A stretch of 64,000 nt of DNA from Ensifer sp. PDNC004. GTDB taxonomy: Bacteria; Pseudomonadota; Alphaproteobacteria; Rhizobiales; Rhizobiaceae. A program made the position numbers and the translations under genes. The notes under the pieces are model-generated. The model had not been told where the DNA came from, did no database searches, and was given only the letters and a program-made list of their open reading frames with translations. Numbering within the stretch: position 1 is the stretch's first letter; each line of letters begins with the position of its first letter. Positions 1 through 9,918 of the stretch are shown here, piece after piece. Where the stretch lies: contig NZ_CP070353.1 of the NCBI RefSeq assembly GCF_016919405.1, positions 1,550,001 to 1,614,000 of the forward strand, given 5' to 3'.

Positions 1-81
1 CAGAGCCAGCGTATGCAACATCACTCCGGCGAACTCGACAAACCTGCGGTCCACGGAAGTGACGACAAAACACGCGCTTAA
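1..81 (+). CDS. Possible C-terminal tail of a gene entering from the left edge
   Basis: The first reading frame is open from base 1 to a TAA at 79-81 and encodes 26 polar residues ending in DDKTRA. It has no start in the window, so it can only be the 3' end of a gene that began upstream. A short open frame by chance is also possible, because 26 codons is not long in GC-rich DNA. No function can be inferred. Confidence 0.3.
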   Translation, partial: QSQRMQHHSGELDKPAVHGSDDKTRA

Positions 82-270
82 AGCCAAAGCCGATTCATCC
101 GTTTCCGCACGCATCAAGCCCCCCAAATCGTGCCAGGCCATCAAGACAATGCCCCGCTATTCGCCCATCCCTCACGGCAGGGCCGCCGAAGTGATCGGTC
201 GCTAATCGAAAAGATGAAGGGAAATCGAAGTTCCTCGGGGGATTTCGGACATCAAAGCCGAAGGGGAAAA

Positions 271-347
<77 letters not shown>

Positions 348-744
348 AACCGAGGAAACCCCTATATAACCAACGCTTAGAGCGCAAGCGGGAAAATGCG
401 GCCTGGATCGAAAAAGGAACAAACGGCGTGGAAAAGTATGCTTGGGAGCCGAAAGTCCGACAGGACATTCCGCAAATTCACGGCATGGCATGGCCCCCGT
501 GACGCGACTGCGGACAGAGAAAGCCCCTACCATCCGCGCGCCACTGGATGCCTGCGAGGTCCGATGCTGCGTGGCGACGAAAACACCGACCGCGCGTCCG
601 GCTACGGAACCTTCACCAAAACGAGATCCCGTCGCTCGAAACTTGCTGCCTAACGCAACGTGAGCTTGCCATCATGGATGAATTGAGGGACAGTTTGATA
701 CTGGCCCTTGAGGCCTGGAGCGTCTCCCCTTCTAGGAGAAAACC
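348..744. other. Intergenic region without a recognised gene
   Basis: Apart from the presumed tRNA promoter at its left end, this roughly 400-base stretch shows no ORF with a convincing start, codon pattern or domain. The leader of the small lipoprotein gene lies at its right end, including an AGGAG ribosome-binding site at 734-738. Confidence 0.6.
363..390 (-). promoter_or_regulatory. Possible promoter of tRNA-Pro
   Basis: On the minus strand a TATATA box (363-368) lies 15-16 bases upstream of the tRNA 5' end. A CTTGCG-like -35 lies near 383-388, so the spacing is short at about 14 bases. The position is right for a short tRNA leader but the -35 match is weak. Confidence 0.35.
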
Positions 745-909
745 ATGCCTCTTAAGTCCCTTATGGCCCTCACCGCGCTTGTGCTTCTCACGCTCTCCGG
801 CTGTGCGACCTCGGGTTCGACCAACACGACCTATGCGCAGTGGACAGGCCCCTACCCTGAGCCTGACGTCTCCGCGGCGAGCCCCGGCGGCTTCCGCATC
901 TCCTACTGA
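745..909 (+). CDS. Small lipoprotein, 54 residues
   Basis: ATG at 745 follows a strong AGGAG ribosome-binding site (734-738), and the frame ends with TGA at 907-909. The product begins MPLKSLMALTALVLL and has a lipobox LSGC with the lipidated cysteine at position 20. This leaves a mature peptide of only 35 residues, rich in Ser, Thr, Pro and Gly. It is expected to be an envelope-anchored lipoprotein of the kind often missed in annotation. No catalytic motif is visible and the function is unknown. The signal peptide, lipobox and ribosome-binding site together make it a credible gene. Confidence 0.75.
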   Translation: MPLKSLMALTALVLLTLSGCATSGSTNTTYAQWTGPYPEPDVSAASPGGFRISY

Positions 910-1110
910 CGCTTTTTCAAACGCTGTTGAGGATGGTCGCGCGAACGTCTTGCGGATAGGCGCGCATATGCTCCTCGCCGTCGGGTAGCGCGCCGACGGC
1001 ACAGGCGCCGTCTTGGTGACCGTATAAAAGATACTTGCGTCGAGACGGCTCGGCCGACATTCAGTCGGGCATCCGAAACCGGTCTTGATCGATCCTCTGG
1101 AATGGCTTTC

Positions 1111-1647
1111 TCAGCGCACCTGGTCGAGCAACCGCTTGCACTCCAGAAGGTCATAGAGCGCCTCCTGTAGCAGGGCGCGATCCTCCTTGCCCACGGACGA
1201 GGACTTTCCGAGAGAGATCTCGGGCACGTCGTCACTGCTGCCGCCGAAGGAGAAGAAGCGGCGGCTCGCGGGCGCCTTGGCGCGGCCAACGATCTGATCC
1301 TCCTCGGAAAGACCAGCCTTCGGCGGTGCGGGCTCTTCGTTGCTGGAGGCCGCAAGCGCCTCGACGGTCGCGAGATCGCCGCTCGCAATCGCCGCGACGA
1401 ACTTGTTGCCGTTGGTCTTCAGGAGCTTCTGAACGCCCTTGATCGTATAGCCGTGATCATAGAGCAGATGCCGGATGCCCTTCAAAAGGTCGACATCCTC
1501 CGGCCGGTAATACCGCCGGCCACCGCCGCGCTTCATCGGCTTGATCTGCTGGAAGCGGGTTTCCCAGAAACGCAGGACGTGCTGCGGCAGGTCGAGATCG
1601 TCAGCGACCTCGCTGATGGTGCGAAAAGCGTCCGGGCTCTTTTCCAT
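1111..1647 (-). CDS. MerR-family transcriptional regulator
   Basis: A 178-residue protein with an N-terminal MerR-type winged helix-turn-helix: [20 protein letters not shown], then WETRF and [18 protein letters not shown], within about residues 8-60. The MerR hallmark R(R/Y)Y(R/T)xxD is present as RRYYRPEDV. The rest is low-complexity, Ala/Glu/Ser-rich, and ends in a short helix ([14 protein letters not shown]). I chose the ATG at 1647 because the upstream extension is not MerR-like. It lies just downstream of ihfA on the same strand, an arrangement I associate with alphaproteobacteria. The ligand is unknown, and no cysteine-based metal site is evident. Confidence 0.9.
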   Translation of the reverse strand: MEKSPDAFRTISEVADDLDLPQHVLRFWETRFQQIKPMKRGGGRRYYRPEDVDLLKGIRHLLYDHGYTIKGVQKLLKTNGNKFVAAIASGDLATVEALAASSNEEPAPPKAGLSEEDQIVGRAKAPASRRFFSFGGSSDDVPEISLGKSSSVGKEDRALLQEALYDLLECKRLLDQVR

Positions 1648-1787
1648 ATCGTTCCCAATCCATGCCATGCGACTCAGGCTCGAAAGCCGACAATGAGCCG
1701 ATACCGCGCCAATGATGGCACGAATCGGCTCCATTTCAACGGCTTATGGATGGGTTTTCAACCACATTTGTGGCTGTCGTCTGGCGT

Positions 1788-2126
1788 TCACGAAACGGGA
1801 GACACCGGTTTCTGCTTGGCCCTGCGGCCCAGATGCGCCTTCAGCACGCGCTGCTTCAGGACGTTCGACGCCTTGAAGGTCATCACGCGCCGGGGCGAAA
1901 TCGGCACTTCCTCACCGGTTTTCGGGTTTCTCCCGATACGTTCGTTCTTGTCGCGGACCTGGAAGGTCGCGAAAGAGGACAGCTTCACACTCTCGCCACG
2001 CACGATTGCGTTGCATATTTCGTCAATGACGGTTTCCACCAGCTCGGCAGACTCTGTCCTCGACAGACCCACCTTGCGAAAAACCGACTCAGCCAAGTCC
2101 GCCCGTGTTACTGTTTTTCCGCTCAT
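1788..2126 (-). CDS. ihfA: Integration host factor subunit alpha
   Basis: A 112-residue DNA-bending protein of the HU/IHF family. The N-terminal helices begin [16 protein letters not shown]. The beta-arm segment [19 protein letters not shown] carries Pro68, the residue that intercalates at the DNA kink in this family. It is the expected length for IHF alpha, with a slightly extended basic tail. IHF alpha pairs with IHF beta (not in this window) to bend DNA in recombination, replication and sigma54 promoters. It is followed on the same strand by the MerR gene and preceded by fabH. Confidence 0.95.
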   Translation of the reverse strand: MSGKTVTRADLAESVFRKVGLSRTESAELVETVIDEICNAIVRGESVKLSSFATFQVRDKNERIGRNPKTGEEVPISPRRVMTFKASNVLKQRVLKAHLGRRAKQKPVSPVS

Positions 2127-2218
2127 CTTCCCCCACCAACGTCTGGTACGCCGATCAGCGTCCGAAGACTATTGCCCTTGCCTTTTGCGGTCAAGCGCCT
2201 GTTGCTTAAGCAATTTCT

Positions 2219-3190
2219 TTACCAGCGGAGGAGCACGGAGCCCCAGGTGAAGCCACCGCCCATGGCCTCGAGCAGGACAAGGTCACCCTTCTTGATCCGG
2301 CCATCGCCCGCCGCCGCATTCAATGCCAGCGGAATGGAGGCTGCGGATGTGTTGCCATGCAGATCGACGGTCACCACAACCTTGTCGAGAGGGATACCAA
2401 GCTTCTTGGCGGAACCGTCGATGATGCGGCGGTTGGCCTGGTGCGGGACCAGCCAATCCAGATCTTCGGCCGTCGTCCCGGTCGCCTCGAAGGCGGCCTC
2501 GATGACGTCGGTGATCATGCCGACCGCATGCTTGAAGACTTCGCGGCCTTCCATCTTCAGATGGCCGACCGTTCCCGTGGTCGACGGGCCGCCGTCGACA
2601 TAGAGCTTGTCGCGGTGCGCACCGTCGGAGCGAAGCTTCGCCGTCAGCACGCCGCGATCGGCATTGGTGCCCTCGCCTTCCTGGGCTTCCAGGATGATGG
2701 CGCCGGCGCCGTCGCCAAAGAGCACGCAGGTCGTGCGGTCGGTCCAGTCGAGAATGCGGGAGAATGTCTCCGCGCCGATCACCAGCACGCGCTTGGCAAG
2801 CCCGCCGCGGATATAAGCATCCGCCGTGGTGACCGCGTAGACGAAGCCCGAGCAGACGGCCTGCATGTCGAAGGCCGCGCCATGGCGCATGCCGAGACGG
2901 TCCTGGATGTTGACGGCCGTTGCCGGAAACGTGTTGTCCGGGGTGGAGGTCGCCAGGATGATCAGGTCGATGTCATCAGGCGTAAGCCCGGCATTGGCGA
3001 GCGCGGCGCGTGCCGCCCCTTCGCCGAGCGAAGCCGTGGTCTCGCCCTCGCCGGCGATGTAACGCTGCCGGATGCCGGTGCGCTGCACGATCCACTCATC
3101 GGACGTATCGACCTTGGATTCCAGCTCCTGATTGGTGACCACGCGCTTCGGCAAAGCTGCGCCGAAACCGCGAACGACGGACCGGATCAT
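2219..3190 (-). CDS. fabH: Beta-ketoacyl-ACP synthase III
   Basis: A 323-residue condensing enzyme that starts fatty acid synthesis by joining acetyl-CoA (or another short acyl-CoA) to malonyl-ACP. The catalytic triad is visible: Cys113 in DMQAVCSGF, His250 in VPHQANRRI and Asn280 in [10 protein letters not shown]. The N-terminal motif [10 protein letters not shown] is also typical. It starts four bases after the plsX stop, so the two are almost certainly cotranscribed. The plsX-fabH pairing is widespread in bacteria and couples fatty-acid initiation to phospholipid synthesis. Length and motifs are normal. Confidence 0.97.
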   Translation of the reverse strand: MIRSVVRGFGAALPKRVVTNQELESKVDTSDEWIVQRTGIRQRYIAGEGETTASLGEGAARAALANAGLTPDDIDLIILATSTPDNTFPATAVNIQDRLGMRHGAAFDMQAVCSGFVYAVTTADAYIRGGLAKRVLVIGAETFSRILDWTDRTTCVLFGDGAGAIILEAQEGEGTNADRGVLTAKLRSDGAHRDKLYVDGGPSTTGTVGHLKMEGREVFKHAVGMITDVIEAAFEATGTTAEDLDWLVPHQANRRIIDGSAKKLGIPLDKVVVTVDLHGNTSAASIPLALNAAAGDGRIKKGDLVLLEAMGGGFTWGSVLLRW

Positions 3191-3194
3191 CTAT

Positions 3195-4253
3195 TCAAAC
3201 CTCATCATTCATGCCGGCGGAAAGGGCCTTGGGCGGTTCGCCGCCATGGTACTTCGCCAGATCGAGCTCGATCTTCGCCTTCAGGCCATTCTTCACCATG
3301 TCGTAGCCGACGTCGATCGCGGCTGCGAAACCCTCGGCATCCGCACCACCATGGCTCTTGATCACGACGCCATTGAGGCCGAGGAACACGCCGCCATTGA
3401 CCTTGCGCGGGTCCATCTTCTCCCGCAGGCGGTCGAAGGCGCCCTTGGCCAGGATATAGCCGAGCTTGGCAAGAAGCGTGCGCGACATGGCGGCGCGCAG
3501 ATATTCGGCGATCTGGCGCGCGGTGCCTTCGGCAGCCTTCAGTGCGATATTGCCGGAAAAACCTTCCGTGACGACGACGTCGACGGTTCCGCGACCGATA
3601 TCGTCGCCCTCGACGAAGCCGTAATAGTCGAAGCCGTCGATATTGGCTTCACGGATCAGGCGGCCGGCTTCCTTGACCTCTTCCTGTCCCTTGATCTCCT
3701 CGACGCCGACATTCAGCAACCCGACCATCGGTCGTTCGATCTCGAACAGCGCGCGCGCCATGGCGCCGCCCATCAGCGCGAAATCCATCAGTTGCTGCGC
3801 GTCCGCACCGATCGTCGCGCCGACATCGAGCACGATGCTCTCGCCCTTCAGCGTCGGCCAGATGGCGGCGATCGCCGGCCGTTGAATTCCCTGCATGGTG
3901 CGCAGACAGAAGACCGACATGGCCATCAGCGCGCCGGTATTGCCGGCGGAGACGACGACGTCTGCCTCGCCGGCGTTGATCGCGTCGATCGCTTTCCACA
4001 TGCTCGACTTGCCGCGGCCGCGGCGAAGCGCCTGGCTCGGTTTCTCGTCCATGGCGACTGCAATCTCGCAGTCGTAAAAGGTGCTGTTGGCCTTCAGCTT
4101 CGGATATTTTTCAAGGAGGCCCGCGCACTGCGCTTCGATGCCGAACAAAACGAACTTGATGTCCGGATGACGTTCAAGCGCTCTTGCGGCGCCGGGGATG
4201 ACGACTTCAGGACCATAGTCGCCCCCCATCACGTCAAGTGAAATTCTGACCAC
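3195..4253 (-). CDS. plsX: Phosphate acyltransferase PlsX
   Basis: This enzyme makes acyl-phosphate from acyl-ACP, the donor for PlsY in glycerophospholipid synthesis. The N-terminus [17 protein letters not shown] and the motif [11 protein letters not shown] are PlsX signatures. I placed the start at the GTG at 4253, giving 352 residues, because AAGGA lies about ten bases upstream and the PlsX fold begins right there. The frame is open a further 51 bases to 4304, so a longer start cannot be excluded. Located upstream of fabH. The rpmF gene usually found beside plsX in other bacteria is absent. Confidence 0.95.
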   Translation of the reverse strand: MVRISLDVMGGDYGPEVVIPGAARALERHPDIKFVLFGIEAQCAGLLEKYPKLKANSTFYDCEIAVAMDEKPSQALRRGRGKSSMWKAIDAINAGEADVVVSAGNTGALMAMSVFCLRTMQGIQRPAIAAIWPTLKGESIVLDVGATIGADAQQLMDFALMGGAMARALFEIERPMVGLLNVGVEEIKGQEEVKEAGRLIREANIDGFDYYGFVEGDDIGRGTVDVVVTEGFSGNIALKAAEGTARQIAEYLRAAMSRTLLAKLGYILAKGAFDRLREKMDPRKVNGGVFLGLNGVVIKSHGGADAEGFAAAIDVGYDMVKNGLKAKIELDLAKYHGGEPPKALSAGMNDEV

Positions 4254-4455
4254 GCGTGTCTTATCCTTTATTTCTGCCACACAACACGTGCCGCCGCGGC
4301 GCACTCAACGGAAACGCATAGACGAAACATATTGCTTCTGACGCTTGAGCCAAGCACGCGGCAGATCGCTTTGGCGGCTCTTCTGGCCGGTTTGGGGCCA
4401 AAATACTGCTTTTCCATTGCGTGACAACCGAATTGTAGATGACGCTTTCGCGACC

Positions 4456-5007
4456 TCAGTCCTTTTTCCAGTCCTTCAGGACCGCAAAGGGGTTCGGCTT
4501 CTTGTCATCGGCAGATGTGCTCTCGATGCGCTCGCCGAACGTCACGCCGGGCTTACGGGGATAAGGGTCGATCGCGAGCGCGACCTGCTCGCTGACGACG
4601 ACGCCGGCGTCGATGGTGTCGCCGACAAAGGTATCGGGAATATCGGGACCGTCAGGGTCGAGAACCATCTCGCCGCCGTCATTGCTTGTCTGGCGGGCGA
4701 GCCGCGAGCCCTCGGGCACGAAGATCGCCTCGACCAGCTCGTTGATATCGGCTTCGACCGGCTCAAGCGTGACAACACAGCTCTGCACGATGCGGGCCTT
4801 GACGTCGCCCTTGATCTTCACGCCATCCTTCTTCCAGCGCGCGATTTGCAGGTCGGCCTCGAGCGACAGGACATCGTTGATGTTCCAAAGCTCGGCAAGC
4901 GCCTTGCGCTCGCGCTCATTGGCGGAGAGGTGAACGCTGACCGCGTTCGCCGAAATGTGCCCTACCTTCACCGGGTAAGAAAAGGCCGGCCGGCTTTCGT
5001 CTTTCAT
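4456..5007 (-). CDS. DUF177 (YceD-type) protein
   Basis: A 183-residue protein of the DUF177/YceD family, recognised from its central Cys-containing segment (VQSCVVTLEPVEADINELVEA shortened here as SCVVTLEPVE, near residues 75-90), its acidic C-terminal half and its place upstream of plsX-fabH. Family members are implicated in 23S rRNA accumulation or ribosome assembly. The C-terminus FGERIESTSADDKKPNPFAV is also characteristic. It is about 200 bases from plsX and may belong to the same transcript. The biochemical role in rhizobia is unproven. Confidence 0.88.
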   Translation of the reverse strand: MKDESRPAFSYPVKVGHISANAVSVHLSANERERKALAELWNINDVLSLEADLQIARWKKDGVKIKGDVKARIVQSCVVTLEPVEADINELVEAIFVPEGSRLARQTSNDGGEMVLDPDGPDIPDTFVGDTIDAGVVVSEQVALAIDPYPRKPGVTFGERIESTSADDKKPNPFAVLKDWKKD

Positions 5008-5096
5008 AATTGGATCCTTCCTCGCGCGGGCTTACCTGGCGCCCATCGCGAATGCAGCCGCCGACCGGCTGCCGGTGGCGACGCTCTTGTTTTCTA

Positions 5097-5639
5097 TTAC
5101 GCCCCAGCCGGCGGAATGTGCAACTGGCCGACTTCGACGACGTCTTCCGCGACATCGACGAGCTGCGCCTCGACCGCCAGCAGATAGCCAGCAAGCGCCA
5201 CCATCGAAGGCGCGGCGTCGCCGCCATCCGGATGGAAGTTGCGCCTGAGCGCGGCCGCCAGAGCCTCGACGTCCTTCGTTTCCAGCGCCGCCGCGTACGA
5301 TTCGAGCCGGCCGTAATACATGCCGGCCAGCTTCTTCATCTTCTTCGGCACGCCGGCGTCACCGACGCCGAGCTCGCGGATCGAATGATCCACGTCCTCG
5401 AAGAAGGCATCGATGATCTCCTGGGCGATTTCCTGGCCCGCCCTCGCCGAAGCGCGCGTACGGCGGAAATAGAGGATCAGCGTTGCCGACAGCATCTCGA
5501 ACCGTCCCATCACCGTGTCCGGCACATCGAGGTCGGTGTAGAGGTAGGGCTGGCGTGCGGCGGCCGTCAGCAATGCATATTGCCGCTCGACAATCGCGGT
5601 GTTGCCACTTTTTCTTTTAAACAGTCCAAAAATCATCAC
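5097..5639 (-). CDS. Ubiquinol-cytochrome c chaperone family protein
   Basis: 180 residues, starting MMIFGLFKRK. It contains the conserved segments of the CBP3/ubiquinol-cytochrome c chaperone family: LYTDLDVPDTVMGRFEMLS, FFEDVDHSIRELGVGD and MKKLAGMYYGRLESY. In mitochondria CBP3 assists cytochrome b and bc1 complex assembly. A similar respiratory assembly role is inferred here. It lies about 90 bases upstream of DUF177 on the same strand and is divergent from the BamE-like gene. The two adjacent ATG codons leave a one-residue uncertainty in the start. Confidence 0.9.
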   Translation of the reverse strand: MMIFGLFKRKSGNTAIVERQYALLTAAARQPYLYTDLDVPDTVMGRFEMLSATLILYFRRTRASARAGQEIAQEIIDAFFEDVDHSIRELGVGDAGVPKKMKKLAGMYYGRLESYAAALETKDVEALAAALRRNFHPDGGDAAPSMVALAGYLLAVEAQLVDVAEDVVEVGQLHIPPAGA

Positions 5640-5774
5640 AAAGCTCGGGCTTGGCTTTCTCGAAATGCGCGCAAGCGCCCATGACGTTGTTGCATGACAG
5701 CCGAAGCTGGTTTACCGAAGCAGGCACGAATTGCAATGGCGGATCTGCCATCGTTTCTCCAAGGGGAGCTGTCG

Positions 5775-6281
5775 TTGACGAAGCGGTATTTGAGAAAAAA
5801 CTTTAAGACCCTCGGCCGCGTGGCGGTCGTAGCCACAATCGCCGGTTTTACCCTTTCTGCCTGCCAGTCCGCCAATGTCGGCGAAGTTCTCCATCAGGGC
5901 TATGTGGTTGATCAGGAAACGCTAAACCTCGTTCCGGTCGGCTCCAGCCGCGAGCAGGTGCTGCTCTCGCTCGGCACGCCCTCGACGACGGCAACCTTCG
6001 ACAACGAAGTGTTCTACTACATTTCGCAGACGCGCAAGCGCCCTGTCGCCTTCATGAAGCCGCAGCTGGTCGACCAGTCGATCCTGGCCGTCTATTTCGA
6101 CAAGGAAGGCACCGTCAGCCAGCTTGCTCACTACACGCTGAAGGACGGCAAGGTCTTCGACATGCTGACCCGCACGACGCCGACAGGCGGCAAGGAAACG
6201 AGCTTCCTCGGCCAGCTGTTGACCGGGCCCGGCGCCGGTCAGGCCGCGGCGCGCAGCCTGTTCAAGGACTTCGGCAACTAA
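5775..6281 (+). CDS. bamE: BamE/SmpA-type outer-membrane assembly lipoprotein
   Basis: The product has a signal peptide with lipobox LSAC, placing the lipidated cysteine at position 30. A BamE/SmpA domain follows, seen as QGYVVDQETLNLVPVGSSRE and QVLLSLGTPSTTATFDNEVF. BamE is an accessory lipoprotein of the BAM machine that inserts beta-barrel proteins in the outer membrane. I chose the TTG at 5775 (168 residues) because GGGGAG sits six bases before it and the signal peptide then has normal length. ATG codons at 5694 and 5736 are in frame but lack good ribosome-binding sites and would give an overlong leader. Monocistronic, with a terminator just downstream. Confidence 0.9.
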   Translation: MTKRYLRKNFKTLGRVAVVATIAGFTLSACQSANVGEVLHQGYVVDQETLNLVPVGSSREQVLLSLGTPSTTATFDNEVFYYISQTRKRPVAFMKPQLVDQSILAVYFDKEGTVSQLAHYTLKDGKVFDMLTRTTPTGGKETSFLGQLLTGPGAGQAAARSLFKDFGN

Positions 6282-6298
6282 GTTCTGCTCGATCCAGC

Positions 6299-6335
6299 AA
6301 AAAGCCCGCGAAACACTGTCTCGCGGGCTTTTTTC
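6299..6335. terminator. Bidirectional terminator between bamE and hppA
   Basis: An 11-base stem (AAGCCCGCGA ... TCGCGGGCTT) with a nine-base loop is followed by a T run on the plus strand and preceded by an A run. It can therefore end transcription of both convergent genes. Confidence 0.9.
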
Positions 6336-6351
6336 ATTTCGGCGATGCGCT

Positions 6352-8487
6352 TCAGGCGAGGACGGCCAGAAGCAGCAAAGCGACGATGTTGGTGATCTTG
6401 ATCGCCGGGTTGACCGCCGGACCAGCCGTGTCCTTGTAGGGGTCGCCGACGGTATCGCCGGTCACCGACGCCTTGTGGGCGTCGGAGCCCTTCAGATGAC
6501 GTTCGCCGTTCTTGTCGACGAAACCGTCCTCGAAGCTCTTCTTGGCATTGTCCCAGGCGCCACCGCCCGAAGTCATCGAAATCGCCACGAAGAGGCCGTT
6601 GACGATGACACCCAGCAGAGAGGCACCGAGAGCCGCGAAGGCCGAAGCCTTCGAGCCCGAAAGCAGCAGCACGCCGAAATAGACGACGACGGGCGCCAGC
6701 ACCGGCAGCAGCGAAGGGATGACCATTTCACGGATCGCCGCCTTCGTCAGAAGGTCGACGGCGCGGCCATAGTCCGGCCGTTCCGTGCCTGCCATGATGC
6801 CGGGCTTCTCGCGAAACTGCCGGCGAACCTCCTCGACGATCGAGCCGGCTGCACGGCCGACGGCGGTCATGGCAATGCCACCGAAGAGATAGGGAATGAG
6901 GCCACCGAAGATCAGGCCGGCAACCACATAGGGGTTGGAGAGGTCGAAGGAGATCTGCCCCACATCGGCGAAGTAAGGATATTTGTCGCCATTTGCGGCG
7001 AAATAGCTCAGATCGTTCGAATAGGCTGCAAAAAGTACCAGCGCGCCGAGACCGGCAGAACCGATTGCGTAGCCTTTGGTGACGGCCTTGGTGGTGTTGC
7101 CGACCGCATCAAGCGCGTCGGTGGATTTGCGCACCTCCGGCGGCAGATGCGACATCTCCGCGATACCGCCGGCATTGTCGGTCACTGGCCCGAAGGCGTC
7201 CAGCGCCACGATCATGCCGGCAATGCCGAGCATGGCGGTAACGGCAATGCCGGTGCCGAAGAGGCCGGCAAGCTGGTAGGTCGCGATGATGCCGCCGACG
7301 ATGACGATCGCCGGCAGCGCGGTCGATTCCAGCGAGACGGCAAGCCCCTGGATGACGTTGGTGCCGTGGCCGGTGACGGAGGCCTGGGCGATCGAATTCA
7401 CCGGCCGCTTGTTGGTGCCGGTATAGTATTCCGTGATCACCACGATCAGCGCCGTGACCACCAGCCCGAGAATGCCGCAGATGAACAGGTTCCAGCCCGT
7501 GATGTCCTTGCCGGCGACGGTACCGATCGAGCCCCATCCGATGGTGAAGGACGTGGCCGCGCCGAGACCGAGGATCGACAGCACGCCGGTGACGATCAGC
7601 CCCCTGTACAGCGCGCCCATGATCGAATTGTTGGCGCCGAGCTTCACGAAGAAGGTGCCGACGATCGAGGTGATGATGCAGGCGGCGCAGATTGCCAGCG
7701 GATAGACCATGATCGTTGCGAGCAGCGGCGTCCCGGCAAAGAAGATGGCCGCCAGCACCATGGTTGCGACGATGGAGACAGCGTAGGTCTCGAACAGGTC
7801 GGCGGCCATGCCGGCGCAGTCGCCGACATTGTCGCCGACGTTGTCGGCAATGGTCGCCGGATTGCGCGGGTCGTCTTCCGGAATGCCGGCTTCGACCTTA
7901 CCCACGAGGTCGCCGCCGACGTCGGCACCCTTAGTGAAGATGCCACCGCCGAGACGGGCGAAGATCGAAATCAGCGATGCGCCGAAACCGAGCGAGACCA
8001 GGGCATCGATGACTTCGCGCGAGGCAGGCTCATGCCCCATGCCGGCCGTGAGGACGACGTAGTAGACCGAGACCCCGAGAAGGGCCAGGCCCGCAACGAG
8101 AAGGCCGGTGATTGCGCCGGATTTGAAGGCGATGTCGAGACCGGAGGCAAGGCTGACGGAAGCCGCCTGGGCCGTGCGCACATTGGCCCGCACCGAAACA
8201 TGCATGCCGATGAAACCCGCGGCACCCGAAAGGATCGCACCGATCAGAAAGCCGAAAGCGGCGGCGGGAGAAAGAAGAACCCAAGCGGCGATGAATACGA
8301 CGACGCCGACAATGGCAATGGTCTTGTATTGACGCGTGAGATAGGCCTGCGCCCCTTCACGAATGTAGCCTGCGATTTCTTGCATGCGGGCGTTCCCCTG
8401 GTCGGCGGCAAGCACCGACTGTGTTGCCCAGATGGCGTAAGCCACCGCGAGCAACCCGCATGCGATAACGCCCAATAAAATGGTCAT
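6352..8487 (-). CDS. hppA: Membrane-bound proton-translocating pyrophosphatase
   Basis: A 711-residue integral membrane protein with about 15-16 hydrophobic segments. It hydrolyses pyrophosphate and pumps protons across the inner membrane (or acidocalcisome membranes). The catalytic signature [20 protein letters not shown] begins near residue 187 and is followed by [17 protein letters not shown]. At the position that decides potassium dependence, the sequence is GNTTKA with Lys467. In this family lysine there marks the K+-independent class, while alanine marks the K+-dependent class. Length is normal. The gene ends against the shared terminator. Its promoter should lie in the roughly 200-base spacer towards the MFS gene. 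Confidence 0.97.
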   Translation of the reverse strand: MTILLGVIACGLLAVAYAIWATQSVLAADQGNARMQEIAGYIREGAQAYLTRQYKTIAIVGVVVFIAAWVLLSPAAAFGFLIGAILSGAAGFIGMHVSVRANVRTAQAASVSLASGLDIAFKSGAITGLLVAGLALLGVSVYYVVLTAGMGHEPASREVIDALVSLGFGASLISIFARLGGGIFTKGADVGGDLVGKVEAGIPEDDPRNPATIADNVGDNVGDCAGMAADLFETYAVSIVATMVLAAIFFAGTPLLATIMVYPLAICAACIITSIVGTFFVKLGANNSIMGALYRGLIVTGVLSILGLGAATSFTIGWGSIGTVAGKDITGWNLFICGILGLVVTALIVVITEYYTGTNKRPVNSIAQASVTGHGTNVIQGLAVSLESTALPAIVIVGGIIATYQLAGLFGTGIAVTAMLGIAGMIVALDAFGPVTDNAGGIAEMSHLPPEVRKSTDALDAVGNTTKAVTKGYAIGSAGLGALVLFAAYSNDLSYFAANGDKYPYFADVGQISFDLSNPYVVAGLIFGGLIPYLFGGIAMTAVGRAAGSIVEEVRRQFREKPGIMAGTERPDYGRAVDLLTKAAIREMVIPSLLPVLAPVVVYFGVLLLSGSKASAFAALGASLLGVIVNGLFVAISMTSGGGAWDNAKKSFEDGFVDKNGERHLKGSDAHKASVTGDTVGDPYKDTAGPAVNPAIKITNIVALLLLAVLA

Positions 8488-8683
8488 TTCGCATTACCCT
8501 CCGTTACAACCCGCGGACTCACTCCCGGCCGCAGGCCCCTCAAAACCGCGAATCACGCACCACCTCCTCAAGCAGCACCCCTCACGGCGCGGCCAGAGTG
8601 CGGTTGCAACGGGAGATCGTCAAGCCCCGAGAAACGCCACTGGCGGCGCCTCGTTCGCTTTAGATTTCAGGGGAATGGAAGCG

Positions 8684-9913
8684 TTAGGCGGCGGCCTTGC
8701 GCGGCGCCCGCTTCAGGAGCAAGAGGAGGATAAGGCAAACGATCGTCACCGGCCACACGACTGCGTTCAGCATGTCCCAGCCATAGGCGGTGAGGACCTT
8801 GCCCGAGGCAAACGACGACAGCGCCACGGTGGTGAACAGGATGATGTCGTGGAAGGCCTGGACCTTGTCGGCTTCCTGCGGCCGGTAGCTGCTGGCGACG
8901 ATCGCCGTCGAGCCGATGAAGCCGAAGTTCCAGCCGAGGCCAAGCAGCACCAGCGCACCCCAGAAGTTCCAGAGCTCGATGCCCATATGCGCGACTGCGG
9001 CGCAGGCCATGAGCAAGAGCAGGCCGCAACCGACGATGCGTTCGGCGCCGAAGCGGCTGATAAGCATGCCGGTGACGAAGCTCGGCGCAAACATCGCCAG
9101 CACGTGCCACTGGATGCCGAGCGTGGCGAGTTCGGTCGAGAAGCCGCAGCCGATCACCATGGCGACGGGCGCGCCGGTCATCATGAAGGTCATCAGCGCG
9201 TAGCTGGAAATGCCGCAGATCATGCCGGTGGCAAAGCGCTGGCTGCGGACGATTTCGCCGAGCGGACGAACGGACTGATCGTGGTGGGCACTCACCATTG
9301 CGCCCGGCTCGGGCAGCCGCAGCGGCGCGAAAAACAGGGCAGCCACGAGGCAAATCGGCATCAGGACGACGAAAGCCCCGGCAAAAGAAACCGGCGCGAA
9401 CAGGTCGCCAGCGAAAATGACGATCTGCGGACCGAGAACGGCGGAAACGATGCCGCCGCCAAGGATCAGCGAAATTGCCTTGGGCTTGTAAAACGACGGC
9501 GAAGCGTCGGCAGCGGCAAAGCGCAGCTTCTGTGTAAAGCCGTTCGACGAGCCGAGCATCGCGAGTGCGAAGGCGAAGAGCCAGAAATTCTCGCGGAAGA
9601 GTGCGACGGCGGCGAGCGCTGCCCCGGCGGCCGCGATTGCGGTCCCGCTCATGAAGGCGAAACGGCGGCCGATCAGGCGCGACAATACCGCAACAAGCAC
9701 AACGCCCAGCGCCATGCCGACGTTGAACGCGGTGAGCGGCGCGGTGGCCAGCGACTTGTCTTCCGCCAGCATCTGGTAACCGGCGACACCGCCGACCGAA
9801 AAGCAGATGGGGCCGACGACGCCGAGCACGGCCTGCGCGGCGGTCAGGAGGTAAACGTTGCGGCGTGTTTCGCGAAGGGTCTTGCCCATGTCATCTGCAG
9901 CAGCCGCAACCAT
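8684..9913 (-). CDS. MFS transporter
   Basis: A 409-residue permease with about 12 membrane segments and an MFS-type cytoplasmic loop (LSRLIGRRFAFMSG, about residue 80). The start at 9913 is five bases after the nusB stop, so it is the last gene of the ribH-nusB transcript. An alternative ATG at 9889 (MGKTLRETRR) is in frame. The substrate is unknown. The sequence fits the general drug/sugar-like MFS superfamily without a diagnostic substrate motif. Whether its position next to riboflavin genes has meaning cannot be decided here. Confidence 0.88.
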   Translation of the reverse strand: MVAAAADDMGKTLRETRRNVYLLTAAQAVLGVVGPICFSVGGVAGYQMLAEDKSLATAPLTAFNVGMALGVVLVAVLSRLIGRRFAFMSGTAIAAAGAALAAVALFRENFWLFAFALAMLGSSNGFTQKLRFAAADASPSFYKPKAISLILGGGIVSAVLGPQIVIFAGDLFAPVSFAGAFVVLMPICLVAALFFAPLRLPEPGAMVSAHHDQSVRPLGEIVRSQRFATGMICGISSYALMTFMMTGAPVAMVIGCGFSTELATLGIQWHVLAMFAPSFVTGMLISRFGAERIVGCGLLLLMACAAVAHMGIELWNFWGALVLLGLGWNFGFIGSTAIVASSYRPQEADKVQAFHDIILFTTVALSSFASGKVLTAYGWDMLNAVVWPVTIVCLILLLLLKRAPRKAAA

Positions 9914-9918
9914 CGACC

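Noticed and set aside
6475..8478. A 667-codon plus-strand frame across the pyrophosphatase gene
   Set aside because: It is antisense to hppA, rich in Asp/Arg/His/Gly from GC-biased codons read in reverse, and has no domain or ribosome-binding site. The same applies to the long antisense frames over glyA-ldtP (15316-18201), parC (24586-26187) and groEL (31210-32922).
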